Below are positions 11,171 through 21,963 of a DNA stretch of 46,985 nt, one piece after another; position 1 is the first letter of the stretch; every line of letters starts with the position of its first letter. Source of the stretch: Bigelowiella natans CCMP2755 (taxonomy: Eukaryota; Cercozoa; Chlorarachniophyceae); contig ADNK01002785.1 of assembly GCA_000320545.1 (NCBI GenBank), positions 1-46,985 of the forward strand, written 5' to 3'. Under the pieces are notes generated by a model. The model did not search any database, was not told the DNA's origin, and saw only the letters and a program-made list of their open reading frames with translations. Made by a program: the position numbers and the translations under genes.

Positions 11171-11368
11171 TATATATATTTCATTATGCATATATTTATG
11201 TCATGTTTAGTGTATGAGAGCGTCTATATGTTTATGTTTATTGGGATGTGCCTTGAGTAAAATTATCACTGCTGATTGAGAGCGTGGTGATATTCAGGGA
11301 GGCATGGCCTGGTGTTCACATCGTCCGCAGATATAATGAACGATCAACAAATCCAAAAGAGTTGGTGA
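10818..11368 (+). CDS. Short unknown gene split by a (CA)n(TA)n intron
   Basis: A coding-like exon runs 10818-11016 after an AG acceptor. The frame has no in-frame ATG of its own, so an upstream exon is needed. It encodes a Pro/Tyr/Asp-rich polar peptide (TFGSKPPPAERRSTPYQFPT, later DPYHMTDPYSASAPR). A donor at 11017 and an acceptor at 11297 join it in phase to 11298-11368, which ends WTSSADIMN-like residues and a stop after KSW. The 281-nt intron consists largely of CA and TA repeats. The composition, with repeated Pro-Tyr turns and no hydrophobic core, recalls small microtubule-associated or axonemal proteins, but I do not recognise a family. The alternative frame that reads straight through the microsatellite into His-Thr and Ile-Tyr runs is rejected. 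Confidence 0.35.
11052..11164. repeat. (CA)n(TA)n microsatellite, ~110 bp
   Basis: About 22 bases of CA are followed by roughly 86 bases of uninterrupted TA, the longest TA run in the window, inside the proposed intron of the short gene. Confidence 0.95.
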
Positions 11369-12322
11369 TGAGTACACCGACAAATGAGAACTATGGAAGC
11401 CTCTCGGAGGTAGAATACTTACAAAATACCTTTCAGATAGTCCGAACGTTTCAAAAAGAACGAATTACATTGTGCGAGTGCATTTATTCGCGCTCTTATT
11501 TCACATTCAAGATTCTGACTTTTAAATATGATTCATACTTCACACTCTTCAAAAAAGCATAACCAGTGCGTTTTCGAGGGTTGAAATGGATATTGACCGC
11601 CAAAAACACTCATTTACGTTTCGTATTTAGAGTTAGAGATACTTAGTGCAATGCATTGTCCAAAGTATTTTGAATTAATGCCACAGGTTCCGCGAAGGGC
11701 TATGGCAGGGATAGATTTGGTCGTTAACCAATCCTATTGGGGTGGAGATTCCTAATTCCATCACACCGCACGCACGATATGTCGCTTCTCTAATAAAGTC
11801 GATGTGCTTCATCTGAGACGCAGACTGCTGCGATCAATCATTCTTATCTTATATATTGTACGAAGTAAACGCATGCATATTGCTAAGTTAGCAAGCATCG
11901 TACCGCCGCACGTGCGCTCTGCACAGCTAGCTTTGTAGCCCAGATGTCAGTGCACGTAGCTAAACATTATGCTTTACACATGCAAGCATCAAATATGTAG
12001 AGAGATAGATACACACATTATTACGATATATATATCCACGATGGAGCCGCAGTTTCAGGCGCCAGACTAAGCCTCTAATAGCTAGCGATCCCAAACCATA
12101 CGTACATTGCATTTTATTAATATTCTTGCTAAGTATAATATTTTGACGAATACAAGATCGACAATAGCGCAATGTGCGCGCGAAACTCTACACATGTCCT
12201 CTTTGCTGCGGCAAATGATGCCGGAAAAATATGATCTACAGAGCATCGCATTGCCGATGAGTACAGCATGCATATCATCTTGAGCTTGCGGCACACTCAT
12301 GCATCGGTTCCCTCATACTAAA
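11369..12322. other. Intergenic, no gene seen
   Basis: AT-rich sequence with short frames to about 11870. CATG/GCTAGC-type words follow to about 12300. Nothing coding is supported. Confidence 0.5.
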
Positions 12323-13511
12323 CTAGGACTCCTGCTGGCCCCCCTCCTCAGCTTTCTGCTTTTTTAGAGTCGATAAGTATGGGCAATCCTCTTTGCTGCC
12401 TTCTACTGCAGGATGATCATCCGGTAGCTTATGATCGCTGCTGACTTCTCCCTCCTCTTCCTTCTCCTTACCAAAAACGCCTTCTCTCATGGCTTTTAGG
12501 GCATTCATGTACGGGCAGGCCTCGATTCCTCCACCCCCCCCCTCATCGCCGTCTCCCGCTCCTTCATTTGGCGGGGGATCTATGAGGCCATAAAAGACAC
12601 CCATTCCATGGAAGAAGCTAGCTAGAGAGGTGAATACCAGGTATCCGTACCCAAGAGCAGCCTTAGCAGCGTGAACGAGTAGGGAGGGTGGGGGCGAAAG
12701 TTGCGATCTATGAGAGGATTGCTGTCCGAGGAAATGCATCCAGTCCTTGGCACCTTCTAGCTGCAAGTCGCGACTAAATCGCGAGGGTGGGAACTGCAGT
12801 GTGTCGCCGAAGCTGAGGGGTGTGCATCAGATACTGCGATCATGCTTATTGTGGTAATGGAACTGATGATGACGACGATGACGACGACAACGACAACGAT
12901 GATGATTGATGATGATGATGATGATGATGATGAGGGTGGTGGTGGTCATAATCATGATGATGAGAGAGTTAATTAGTATTATTAAGAGAAACAGAAATCT
13001 CAACCTTCCACATCTTATTTTAGTATCTGTTAACCCCCTCCCTCTCATTCGCGTTTGATGACCAGGCCTAACCTGCTAATTGTAGGACGCTCAAGAGCGT
13101 CGATTTGACCTATTTTCACCCAGCCGCAGACTGGGTCATTGAGGACCTTTTGCAGAGCAGCTCTTTGGAACGTGGATACGCAGTAGTCATGCTCGTGCTC
13201 GCCATTGGCATCATCTTCACCACCTTCCCCCCCGTGGTACTTCCGTTGTTCTTTGGGTTTCGAAATCGCATAAACATCGAACAGCTTGCTGTTTTCGTAC
13301 TTCCCGAGAAGAGCTTCTATGTATCCGACTACTGCCTTCTCGCCGTCGCCTTCCTTGCTGCTCCCCTCATGTTTTCTGCTCATCAAGGCCTCCGATGGGA
13401 CCAGTTGTACCTCGAAGGGTACGCGGGGCTCGCGCACCCTCTTCCTACATGGAGTTGTTTGTACGGAAGAAATGAGACTAACGATGTTTTGCTTACACCG
13501 CACACACACAT

Positions 13512-13556
<45 letters not shown>

Positions 13557-14786
13557 GAACTAGAGGGCGCATTGCACAACATAACTCGACGTTCAAAGGC
13601 TCTTTTCACGCACCAAATATATAATGTGGATGGAATGATGAATTGAAAATCGTGCAGGATCATAGCATAGGCGCAGTCGTGCTTGCATCCAGGTGGACGC
13701 AAGTGTTTTACCCTTGATGCGTGAACAAGGCGAAGTCTAAGGTGCCCTCAAAGTTTGAAAATTCGACTGTATCATGGAACAGAGAATCCTGTATTTTCCG
13801 GAAAAGACTCTCCATGGTGCCACTGGTGCATAACGGCGCTGCAATACCAGGGGCAATCGTCCTTCGAGAATGAGTGGAAAACGATATCTCCCGTCTTGTT
13901 TCCTGTCCCTCCCCATCCATTACTTTGTTTTTATTTTTCACCTTCTTATCCCCCGTCTCCCACTCCTCCACAGGCGCAGTTGTTGCAGCGAAGTTTAGAT
14001 TTCCTGACGCTATGCCCTGCCTCAACAGCTTCACAGAGACCATAGACGTGGTCTCCAACGCTGCCGACGAAGTCTTGTTCGCACAGCTACCGCTGCTGAT
14101 TACACTGATAGAATACCGAATGTAGCCGAAATTACTCCCCGTCCTGAACAAGCCGGTGAGTCCCATGCGGTCGACGTTCTCCTTCTCAGGCCTCCAAGAG
14201 ATGCGCTGGATGACATGCAGTTGCCGCGTGCGAGCAGGGCCTGCTCGGACGTCCGCCTTATCTCGATAGAGCTCTTCAAAGTCCTGTACATGGGGAAGAT
14301 GACAAATTAGAGAAATGTCTTCTAGGTTCAATCCCGTCGGCTAGCTGTGTTAAGGATCACCCCGCCCCTGCCCCTGCCCCTCCCCCCCCCTGGAGGGAGT
14401 TAGTAGGTATGCAATTAGTCAATTCAATCGGTTCTTCTTTTGCCAGGGTGCAACGAGATCTTTCGAGTGAAAGGGGAGCAACCCCCGTCTGCGCAGCCTT
14501 CAGTCTTAACTTTCGCTGGGGGAAAAATCGAAAGTCGAAAGTCAAAAAGGCTCCTCACCATTGTGGCAAGCTGGAGAGTGGGCAAGACCACACGTTCCGT
14601 TGCAGACTCGAACGCCTCCTCGGCGCTTCCGTATTCGCTCTGCTCGATGTGCATGTCCAAGCATTGAGCCTCCATATCAGGACTGACTTCTCGACCATCC
14701 TCGCAGAGGTAGTCGGAGGCAAGCGTGGCACCAAGGAAGATCACGAACAAGAGATTCCTCACGTAGGAGGAACGCTCGGAAGCCAT
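12323..14786 (-). CDS. Secreted protein, distantly catalase-like
   Basis: Four exons, 14786-14559, 14283-13712, 13444-13073 and 12812-12323, join in consistent phases (0, 2, 2) to about 553 residues. The ATG begins a short N-region and a hydrophobic core (NLLFVIFLGATLAS), a signal peptide. The middle contains GLFRTGSNFGYIRYS, SMVSVKLLRQGIASGNLNF and VPFEVQLVPSE. The order and spacing of these blocks recall the core of catalase-superfamily proteins in algae, with their 'arfSn', 'aiK.lr.gv.SaN' and 'PF.l.f.Ps' blocks. The later LFDVYAISKP fits the block before the C-terminal part. I did not verify the haem-ligating tyrosine and see no clear active-site His/Asn, so catalysis is doubtful. The C-terminal third is hydrophobic (ALGYGYLVFTSLASFFHGMG), then acidic and Gly-rich. 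The gene is divergent from the DAG kinase with 281 bp between start codons. Confidence 0.5.
13512..13553. repeat. Intronic (CA)n(GA)n tract
   Basis: On the coding (minus) strand this reads (CT)n then (GT)n, inside the intron 13445-13711 of the catalase-like gene. Confidence 0.9.
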
Positions 14787-15067
14787 GCGGCAGGCACGAG
14801 GATTCCGGTTCTTCTCCAGGAAAACGCAGTGCAATTTGTGATTGGTTTCTGTTAAATCCTTGTCGTACGTGCAACTTTTCCAAGTATCTCTCCAGTGATT
14901 TTAGCCCCTGGCGGCAGTGGGATTTTTACCCTGCGACATGACTTTGAGCGACATCTCATCTGTTGTCGTACCGGGAAACGCAAAAAAACTGCCAGAAACG
15001 TACATCTACCGGTATCAAAAATTCAAATATTCAAACTCCATCCTCGGATCGAACATCACATTCAATC
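14787..15067. promoter_or_regulatory. Short divergent intergenic region (probable shared promoter)
   Basis: Only 281 bp separate the start codons of the minus-strand catalase-like gene and the plus-strand DAG kinase, so both promoters must lie here if the chosen starts are right. No TATA-like or other recognisable box was identified, so the regulatory role is inferred from the geometry alone. Confidence 0.45.
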
Positions 15068-17267
15068 ATGCTTCCTGGAGCTCTACGCCTTGGTTGCCTG
15101 CTTCTCCTTGCGAATGGCGGAGCCGCCTATGATGCTAGCACCTCATCTGCTTCGCTGGAGGTGTCTAGTGGGGGATTAAGTCGTCATCAGTCGTTGCTGG
15201 CCAAGAATGGCACCGAGGACGAGGAGGAATACCCGGTAGAGGAGCGGCAAAGGATTTTAGGTTCGTGAGAATTTCATGGGCGTATCTACTCGTTTCCCAT
15301 ACACTAACGCGTCATATTCATCAGAGAGTATGATACCGCCTTCGTATGAGAACGCGGTTCTGCTACCAAGAAGCTATGGAATGAGGAGACGTGGGCCTCC
15401 CTTGACTGAAGTGATGCAGTTGAACCCCTTTCCGCAGGAGTCTTTCCTCCCGGATAAGGTTTGTGTGACTTCAGTATTGTCTTTCTTCGCCATGTGTATC
15501 CCCCAGTTCTCTATGTTCATTTCAGCGTAAACGCATACAGACGTATGTTCCAAATAGCTCCAAGTATGTGAACAGAGTGAAAAGGAAATGTTCCGCCGTT
15601 AGGTTTTCAAGCACAGCGACGCCACCAAGTTTGTCGTCAGCCAAGACGGGGCATGGTACGCCTCCGAGAACAAGGAAAAATCAAGCCAATTCCGCAACCT
15701 GGTAATTGCGAAGTGCGCTGCACTAATATGTGATAGCCCAAATCAAACATATTTTATACATATATATTAGGTGCAAGATGTTATTTTTCTCTTCGTGAAT
15801 CATAAGAGCGGGGGGCATGCCGGGCAACAGCTGCTAGAGTTGAACATGAAGGGCAAAGTAAGCGCAGACGTAGAGCACTTTCAATTTCGCTGGCTGGAGG
15901 CTGCGGCCACGAGCAGAACGAGATTTGGAATCGCATTCTTCAACATGCTTGATAAATGCGAAAGGGACGCCGGTAAGAACATTCTTCTCTACATCAAGAG
16001 TAAGGACAATGAGGGGGTCTGCTCCGATGAGTGCAGAGCAACTTGCGACTCGTACATGAATATGTTTATCAAGAAAGTGGGATCGAGAGCAAAGACTGTT
16101 AGAGCCCGCGCGGTCGCGGGGGGGGGCGACGGTACAGTTACATGGTTGATGGATCACTTAACGGTGGGAGCCCATTCCGTGCACGTCCCAATCGGCGTTA
16201 TTCCCTTCGGAACCGGAAACGACCTCTCGCGACAGCTCAACACTCCTGAGGGAAAGAAGGTATGCTCAGGAGCAGGAACTGTCGGTGGGTTGAAGGCAGC
16301 GATGGGCTTGGGCCACGATATTACCACCGTTGCTGGGGTTCTAGAGATTGCTAAAAAATTCATTCAGGCCTCAGTCAAGCCGTTCGATCTTTGGACCTTC
16401 ACTGTGGAGGCAAAGGGATACGATGAAACCGCACCCATTCACAAATCGGCCCTCGGAAACATAATGGAGCTCGATGGTTCGGGCGACAACTTGGTGCCAA
16501 TGGGCTTCCGTTGCAAGAAGTACCTCAATGACAAGAAAAACTGCGTCAAGTTCGAGCAAACCCTTGGCAACTATGGATCAGTTGGCTTCGACAGCTTAAT
16601 AGGGCTCGAGTTTGAGAAGTGGCGACGGCATCAGGAGAGCACCACACCCAATAAGAACAAGTTACAGTATGGGATAATCGGCGCCAAATATTATAAGAAA
16701 AGGAAGAAGTCCCCCGATTTTCCTATTGAATACCAGCCACTCAACGGATACGTCTCAGAGGTGTACGATGAAGACGTGAGTACCCACCATCACCATCGAA
16801 GGGCTTTCAGATCCAATGTCAGTGCGGGGGTGGGACAATATCCATGTGAGCCGGAGAGCCGAAATGACTACCGTAGTCTAACCTTCATGAATGTGGAGTG
16901 TATCGCAGGTGGACAGCACAAGTGGCCCGCCCCCAGGAGCATTCCGTCGCAGCCTGACTTCAGCGATGGCTACATCGAAGGCCTCGCGTTCAAAAACCCG
17001 ATCTCTATGGCCGCGCTGGACGGAACAATCACGGAACCTTGCGTTCTTGGGCAGTACCAACTTCCCACGATTACTTTCCAGAGAGATGTCCCGATCGTTA
17101 CCACCTTTCAGGTGGATGGGGAGTTTTACGCGGTGGATCAACCAACAAAGGTCTACATCAAGAAGCGCGCGCCGGTCAATGTCGTTGTCCTTGGCAAAGG
17201 CAATGAACATGGCCCCAGAAGCGTTGACGTGTCGATGGCACAGCCCCATTTGATCAAGTTTGCATAG
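15068..17267 (+). CDS. Diacylglycerol kinase with N-terminal signal sequence
   Basis: Exons 15068-15260, 15325-15458, 15603-15701 and 15771-17267 join in phases 1, 0 and 0 to about 640 residues. The catalytic domain begins near residue 145 (LFVNHKSGG), with the ATP-binding GGGDGT at about 259-264 and the IPFGTGNDLSR loop at about 286-296. The accessory domain includes NYGSVGFDS and SLTFMNVECIAGG. These are the hallmark motifs of eukaryotic DAG kinases, which phosphorylate diacylglycerol to phosphatidic acid. No C1 zinc fingers are present; the protein is of the short, plant-like type. Unusually, the N-terminus is a hydrophobic leader (GALRLGCLLLLANGGAAYDA) followed by a Ser-rich stretch. This suggests entry into the secretory route or, if the host has a complex red plastid, bipartite targeting with an aromatic residue after the cleavage site. 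A His-rich loop (THHHHRR) interrupts the accessory domain. Confidence 0.88.
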
Positions 17268-18230
17268 CATAGTACACTAGATCAAGGATCTATGCATATT
17301 TGGCACTGCCAAACATTCATATAAATAGACATTTGAACAAAACCTGCGGACGCAATGGAGAGAAATTGTGCAACCTACTAAAGATGCGTGCGCGCATGCA
17401 ATGTGTGCAAAAGTGAAAAATGCGTCCAAGCAGAATGTCTGCAAAAATACTCTTTTTTTACATGTTCGTATGTGCACATGACCATGTGTTTGATCGCATT
17501 GTGAACGCAGCTGCATGCATGTGCGCAAGCGTGCCAGGAACTTTTGACGCATGGGAATCAATCCCATGCAATTGTGACAACGTGATGCATGCATCTGAGC
17601 CAGCGTGCAATTGACTGAACAGAGTTCAAATAATAGACATAGTAATAGCATATATATGATATTACGTGTCTATAATTCAATTGATCGTTCATTTGACGCT
17701 GCCACTTCACAACGCTACATGAATCGATGTCGAGGTGTGAACACATGCAAAGTGAACGTGAACTCAAGTGCGGGTGCAGTCAACACGTGTGTTCGAACGA
17801 GCAAACGAGTGAAGAGCGTTTCCAACGGTTCATCAGCCGACGAAAGGATCAAAGGAAATGCTCACCCCACACTAGCACAGCACCCTCCCTGCAACAAGAT
17901 TCAAGATTCGTGTTTTCTTCAACGTTTGACCAAGACGTGCCATTGGCGCTGCCAACGCACATGGCTAGAACAGTTGCCTGTGGGGGGAGGAGGACAAATC
18001 AAGGCAGGAGGAAAACTTAGTTGTGTTCATCAGAGATGTCAAAACTCATGTCTTCTCATGTTCCACTGCCACTGCAACAACAACAACTACTGCTACTGCT
18101 GCCACCACAATGTCCATCCCCACTGACGACGCAACCTGGTGCGAATGGCCTCACGAATGAGGGAAACAGTTGGACTAGAAGTGAATGAATGAATGAACAA
18201 ATGAATGTGTGAAGTTGTCGATTTCACACT
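17268..18230. other. Intergenic, CATG-rich
   Basis: The DAG kinase stop is at 17265-17267. The following sequence is rich in GCATGC, TGCATG and AACGCA words and then in AAC/TGC trinucleotides near 18070-18110. A 173-residue open frame at 17605-18126 has skewed Cys/Asn/His content and no recognisable pattern, and is not annotated as a gene. Confidence 0.5.
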
Positions 18231-18239
18231 CAGCTAGTC

Positions 18240-18835
18240 AGGAAAGGCCAGAAAGAAAATGGAAAGAAATGTGATGATGGAACACATTTCCAAAGCATTG
18301 CATGACCCTTGCAAAGCATGAAGCGCAGTGCCTCGAGCTGAACACAGCGAGGACTGCTAGACTGATTGGCAAAACCAGCATGACTTGAAAATCGGTGTGA
18401 TGGCTGCTCACAAGCAGTGCGACTTGCGGCAATGTGATGAAGATGCAATGCATCCATTCTTGACCAACAAAGAAAGAAAGAAACTTTGATGGATGAAGAT
18501 GAAGATGAAGATGATGAAGATGAACAAAGCATTGATCAAAATTGCACAATGAACTGACGTTTCCAAAGTGCAGCATGACACTTGCAATGTGCGAAACTGC
18601 GAACTTCCTGAAGGCCAATGCAGCACGGTGATCCACGGCAACAATGAACAATGATGGTGAACTGCACTTCCAAAACGTTGCACGGCAAGGAAACAATGAA
18701 AAAATGATGAAAAACTGCACTTCCAAAGTGTTGCAAGACACTTGCAGCGTGCAAAGTGCAGTGCCTCGAACTGGTTTCAGTGAGGACTGTGACTAGCAAA
18801 TCAACCAGCTGGTTTGCCAAAATGGCATGACTTGG
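18240..18835 (-). repeat. Degenerate repeated segments after the LINE ORF
   Basis: Similar blocks recur. A segment with GCAGTGCCTCGA and GAGGACTG appears near 18328-18360 and again near 18760-18790. AACTTCCTGAAGGCCA followed by GATCCACG appears near 18601-18635 and again inside the ORF near 18899-18933. CTGCACTTCCAAA appears at about 18662 and 18715. The tail therefore looks built from diverged copies of the element's own 3' end. Confidence 0.5.
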
Positions 18836-20345
18836 TCATTGAGAAGCAATGACATTGGCAGCAAAATTCTGACGGCGCAAGACCTCCACTCTGAGCAAAA
18901 ACTTCCTGAAGGCCATGTCCATGTGACGATCCACGATTGGATCATCTGAGGGGGCCCCCAGCAGAATTTTGGTTTTGGAGGAGTCTGGAGCGTCAAAGAA
19001 TGAAGAGTGGAGGGAAGAAGCTGAACTCAGAGCTGATCTCATGTGCGAGAGAAGCTTGCATCTCTCTGCATTCAAGTGAGTGCAATGATGGATGAGGTGG
19101 TTGACACTTTGAACAACTTCAGCATTGCAAAGAGGATGCGCCGAGAAAGAGGGGGGCAAGTTGCAAACTTTGGCCCTGTGCTCCTCAGTTTCGCAAGTCC
19201 CAGCGCGGAGCTGAAGTTTGAGCAACACACCTGAATTGTCATGCCAATCATCAAAATGACACTCAAACAATCTGGAAGCTGGCCTTCCAATGTGGCTCCT
19301 CGCCCAGGCTCTGGATTTGCAAATTGGGGTGTCGGGTTTGACGAACGAATGAAAGCTGCGACACAAGTTGCCATTGGTGGACAGATGAGCCCTGACTCTG
19401 CGATTGAGGTCAACACCAACCAGTTTTGGATGGGACTGGTCCAAGTTGACTGACAGGTCCAAGCCACAGGCAGATTGGTCACAGCCAGTGACACGGTGAA
19501 GAACAGACCTGACGTTGTGACCCCAACTTGAGCACAGAGCATCAGCCTGATCCAGGGACAGATGCAGAAGATCCTTTGTCATGGATTCATCAGGTTGCTG
19601 ACGCATCCTGCTCAGGAGGCTCATGAGAGACTTGTCCCAGCGGGCCTGTGAATCTTCCTGGCCACATTCAGACAACAGGAAGCACAGTGGTTGGCCATGG
19701 GCACGATCGAAGAGTCGACGTCTCTCTGAGGAACTGAGTCTGGACACTCTGTGGCCGGTTTTTGAGACATTGAGGCAAAACGGGACAAATTGGACCCATG
19801 CCACATTCAAGAGTGGGGCGCACGAGAGCATTCCAAAGATGGATCCGTGTTCTGGGTCGGAGGCCTGAACGCCCAGCAAAGCTGCACTTGAGCCTGCCGG
19901 AAGCTCGCTTCGCCACTTTCACAGTGTCCATGATGTGTGTGTGGAACGACAAGGAGCTTTGGAAGGTGATTCCCAAGTGTCGATGTTGGTTCACCACGCG
20001 CATCAATTCCCCACAACATCTGAACTCACATCGTGAACACTCCTGTTTGAGAACAGAAGACCCGACAATCATGATGCCAGACTTGTCTCCGTTGGCCTTG
20101 AGTCTCCATTCTCTGCACCATTGAGTCGTCACTTCAAGAGCTAGCTTGATGTCTAGAGGAGTGGCAGCAACCAGAGCGATGTCGTCTGCAAAGAAGAGAC
20201 CTGGTCTACGAGTGTTGGCAAACTGGACGCCACAACCACGCTGTCTCAGCCGTTCTGTGAGGTCGTCAAGGAGCAAGCCCGCAAGTGTAACTGATGCATT
20301 CAACCCAAAAGATCGACCTGGTGAATCAGAAGGCATTGCCTCTCT
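18240..20345 (-). mobile_element. 5'-truncated, degenerate non-LTR (LINE) retroelement
   Basis: The minus strand encodes the C-terminal part of a LINE-type reverse transcriptase in two frames, 20336-19668 and 19879-18836. The first has the catalytic FADDIAL box (the YxDD-type motif), followed by KSGIMIVGS and HLGITF, the usual blocks after it. The second carries the C-terminal zinc-knuckle-like Cys/His segment (PLCNAE...HLIHHC). The frames overlap around 19670-19880, with a frameshift near the expected 'VQ..FLR' region, so the element is dead. Everything upstream of the 'LLLDDLTERL' segment, including the endonuclease and the first RT blocks, is missing. This is the normal outcome of incomplete target-primed insertion. 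About 600 bp of degenerate repeats follow the last stop. Ends and target-site duplication could not be placed. Confidence 0.8.
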
Positions 20346-20635
20346 GCGACAACAACATCATCATCACAATCAGTGTGAAAACGGCTTACCTGCACAAGAC
20401 TACGGCATTCGCTGGGGGCAACTTCAATCAAATTCTAGGTGGAAAATGGGTCATATTTAAAATGCGACAAGTCGTAATCGTTGTCGCAGATCGTGGACTC
20501 CGGTAACTAATTTTCCCCGCTGCGTCGACGCACTCAGGCTGCCATTTCCCCGTCCCTACCCCAACAAAAAACACAGTCACACACCGAAACGGGTGCTGAA
20601 CTCAGAATAAACTCTTAGGACTGAAGAAATTGACC

Positions 20636-21963
20636 ATGGCTGGACAAAATAAGCGACCAAAGGTAGAATGATACATCTCATGTGATTTTTTCAGGGGATG
20701 ATCTGGTTATTCTTCAGGTGGAGACAGATAAGGCTCCTTGTTCTGATGATGAGCTCTACGCTTTGTACTTCGCTATCATCGGAGTTTTAGCCTCCGCGCT
20801 AATGTTCAATTCGGAGACCATAAAGGTTGTGTTCGTACATTCCACAAAAACTGGATTGATAGCGCCAACATAAATCGAGCCACCACCAGCCCATGGCACA
20901 CGAATCTGACTTATTTGAACAACCTTTCTCTCCGCAGAACTTCATAAGTTCGGGGTATTCCCCCATGGCTCTGATAAATTCAATCAAAACCTTCACTTGG
21001 AACAGCGGGGTGACGAACTGCTCTAGTCTGCAATTTCTCTTCGTTGTCCACGTTGTCTACGTCTGCTGCCTGTTTGCAGTCCAGAAGTATGCGGTAGGTG
21101 AAACGCTTCTGAGCAGCAACCCATTGAACATTTTCGGCAATTATTTTCCTAAGAATGGGAAATTTTGTGCTTTAGGCTTCGCGTACGACCATTCCCGGCT
21201 GGCTCCCAGCTATGCGCAAAGCTCACAACTGTTTCCTGGCTGTTCTATCGGCTCTTATGCTTACTGGGCTTATTGTCGGAGGAATCATGGACTCGCGCTT
21301 CGAGTCTTTATACGCGTAATTTGAATACTTTTCTCACACTATTCATCTCATAATCATTCTCTATGCCGACCAATCCCAACTTTATCTTGCTTGTGACTTC
21401 CAGTTTGGTTAATGTGTATTTTTGTGTGTGTTTTTGTGTCTGCGCGGGTTGCTATCAGGTTTGGGTGCCGCCGACCGATTAATGAGAACCAACCCGGCTT
21501 TGTCGTATGGACAATGTACATCTTCTACCTGTCGAAGATGCTGGAGTTCTTTGACACCTTCTTCCTCATCCTAGCGAAGAAGAAAGTGATCATGCTGCAC
21601 AAAGTCCACCACCTCACCACGATGTCTCTCGTTTGGCATTCTCTTGAGGCTAACATCAACAGTGAGATCCTTTCCGGAGGTCTCAACTGCTTCGTTCACA
21701 CGGTCATGTACGCCTACTTCGCCTACCCCAAGGGCAACGCATGGCTCCGTCAGTACATGACCAGCACTCAGATTCTCCAGTTTGTGCTGTGCCTCATCGC
21801 CTTTGTGTACGCAGTCTACGCCCGTCAACTAACCGACACACCATGTTATGGGACGCTTGCCTCCGAGTTGCATGGAATCTTAATGTACGGCGTGTACCTG
21901 GCTATGTTTGCGGCTTTCTTCCACAGTCAGTACATCCTGAAGAAGAGAAGTGGCGCCTACTGA
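20636..21963 (+). CDS. ELO-family very-long-chain fatty acid elongase
   Basis: Five exons, 20636-20662, 20718-20825, 20938-21093, 21176-21315 and 21459-21963, join in phase to about 311 residues. The protein is a multi-pass membrane enzyme of usual ELO length. The condensing-enzyme signatures are present: KMLEFFDTFF and the histidine box LHKVHH (H191, H194, H195). GGLNCFVHTVMYAYF and the final hydrophobic spans follow. ELO proteins sit in the endoplasmic reticulum and condense malonyl-CoA with acyl-CoA, the first step of chain elongation. The C-terminus KKRSGAY is lysine-rich, like many ER-retained members. The tiny first exon (MAGQNKRPK) is chosen because its donor is in phase with the acceptor at 20717. 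A shorter intron ending at 20692 does not keep the frame. The LINE remnant lies about 300 bp upstream. Acyl-chain preference cannot be told. Confidence 0.9.

Noticed and set aside
17605-18126. 173-residue plus-strand frame
   Set aside because: No domain pattern, skewed Cys/Asn/His content from AAC/TGC repeats, and no splice or start context; probably chance.
18238-18741. Minus-strand frames after the LINE ORF
   Set aside because: They reflect degenerate repeats of the LINE 3' end; the small AFRKF similarity comes from that duplication, not a separate gene.
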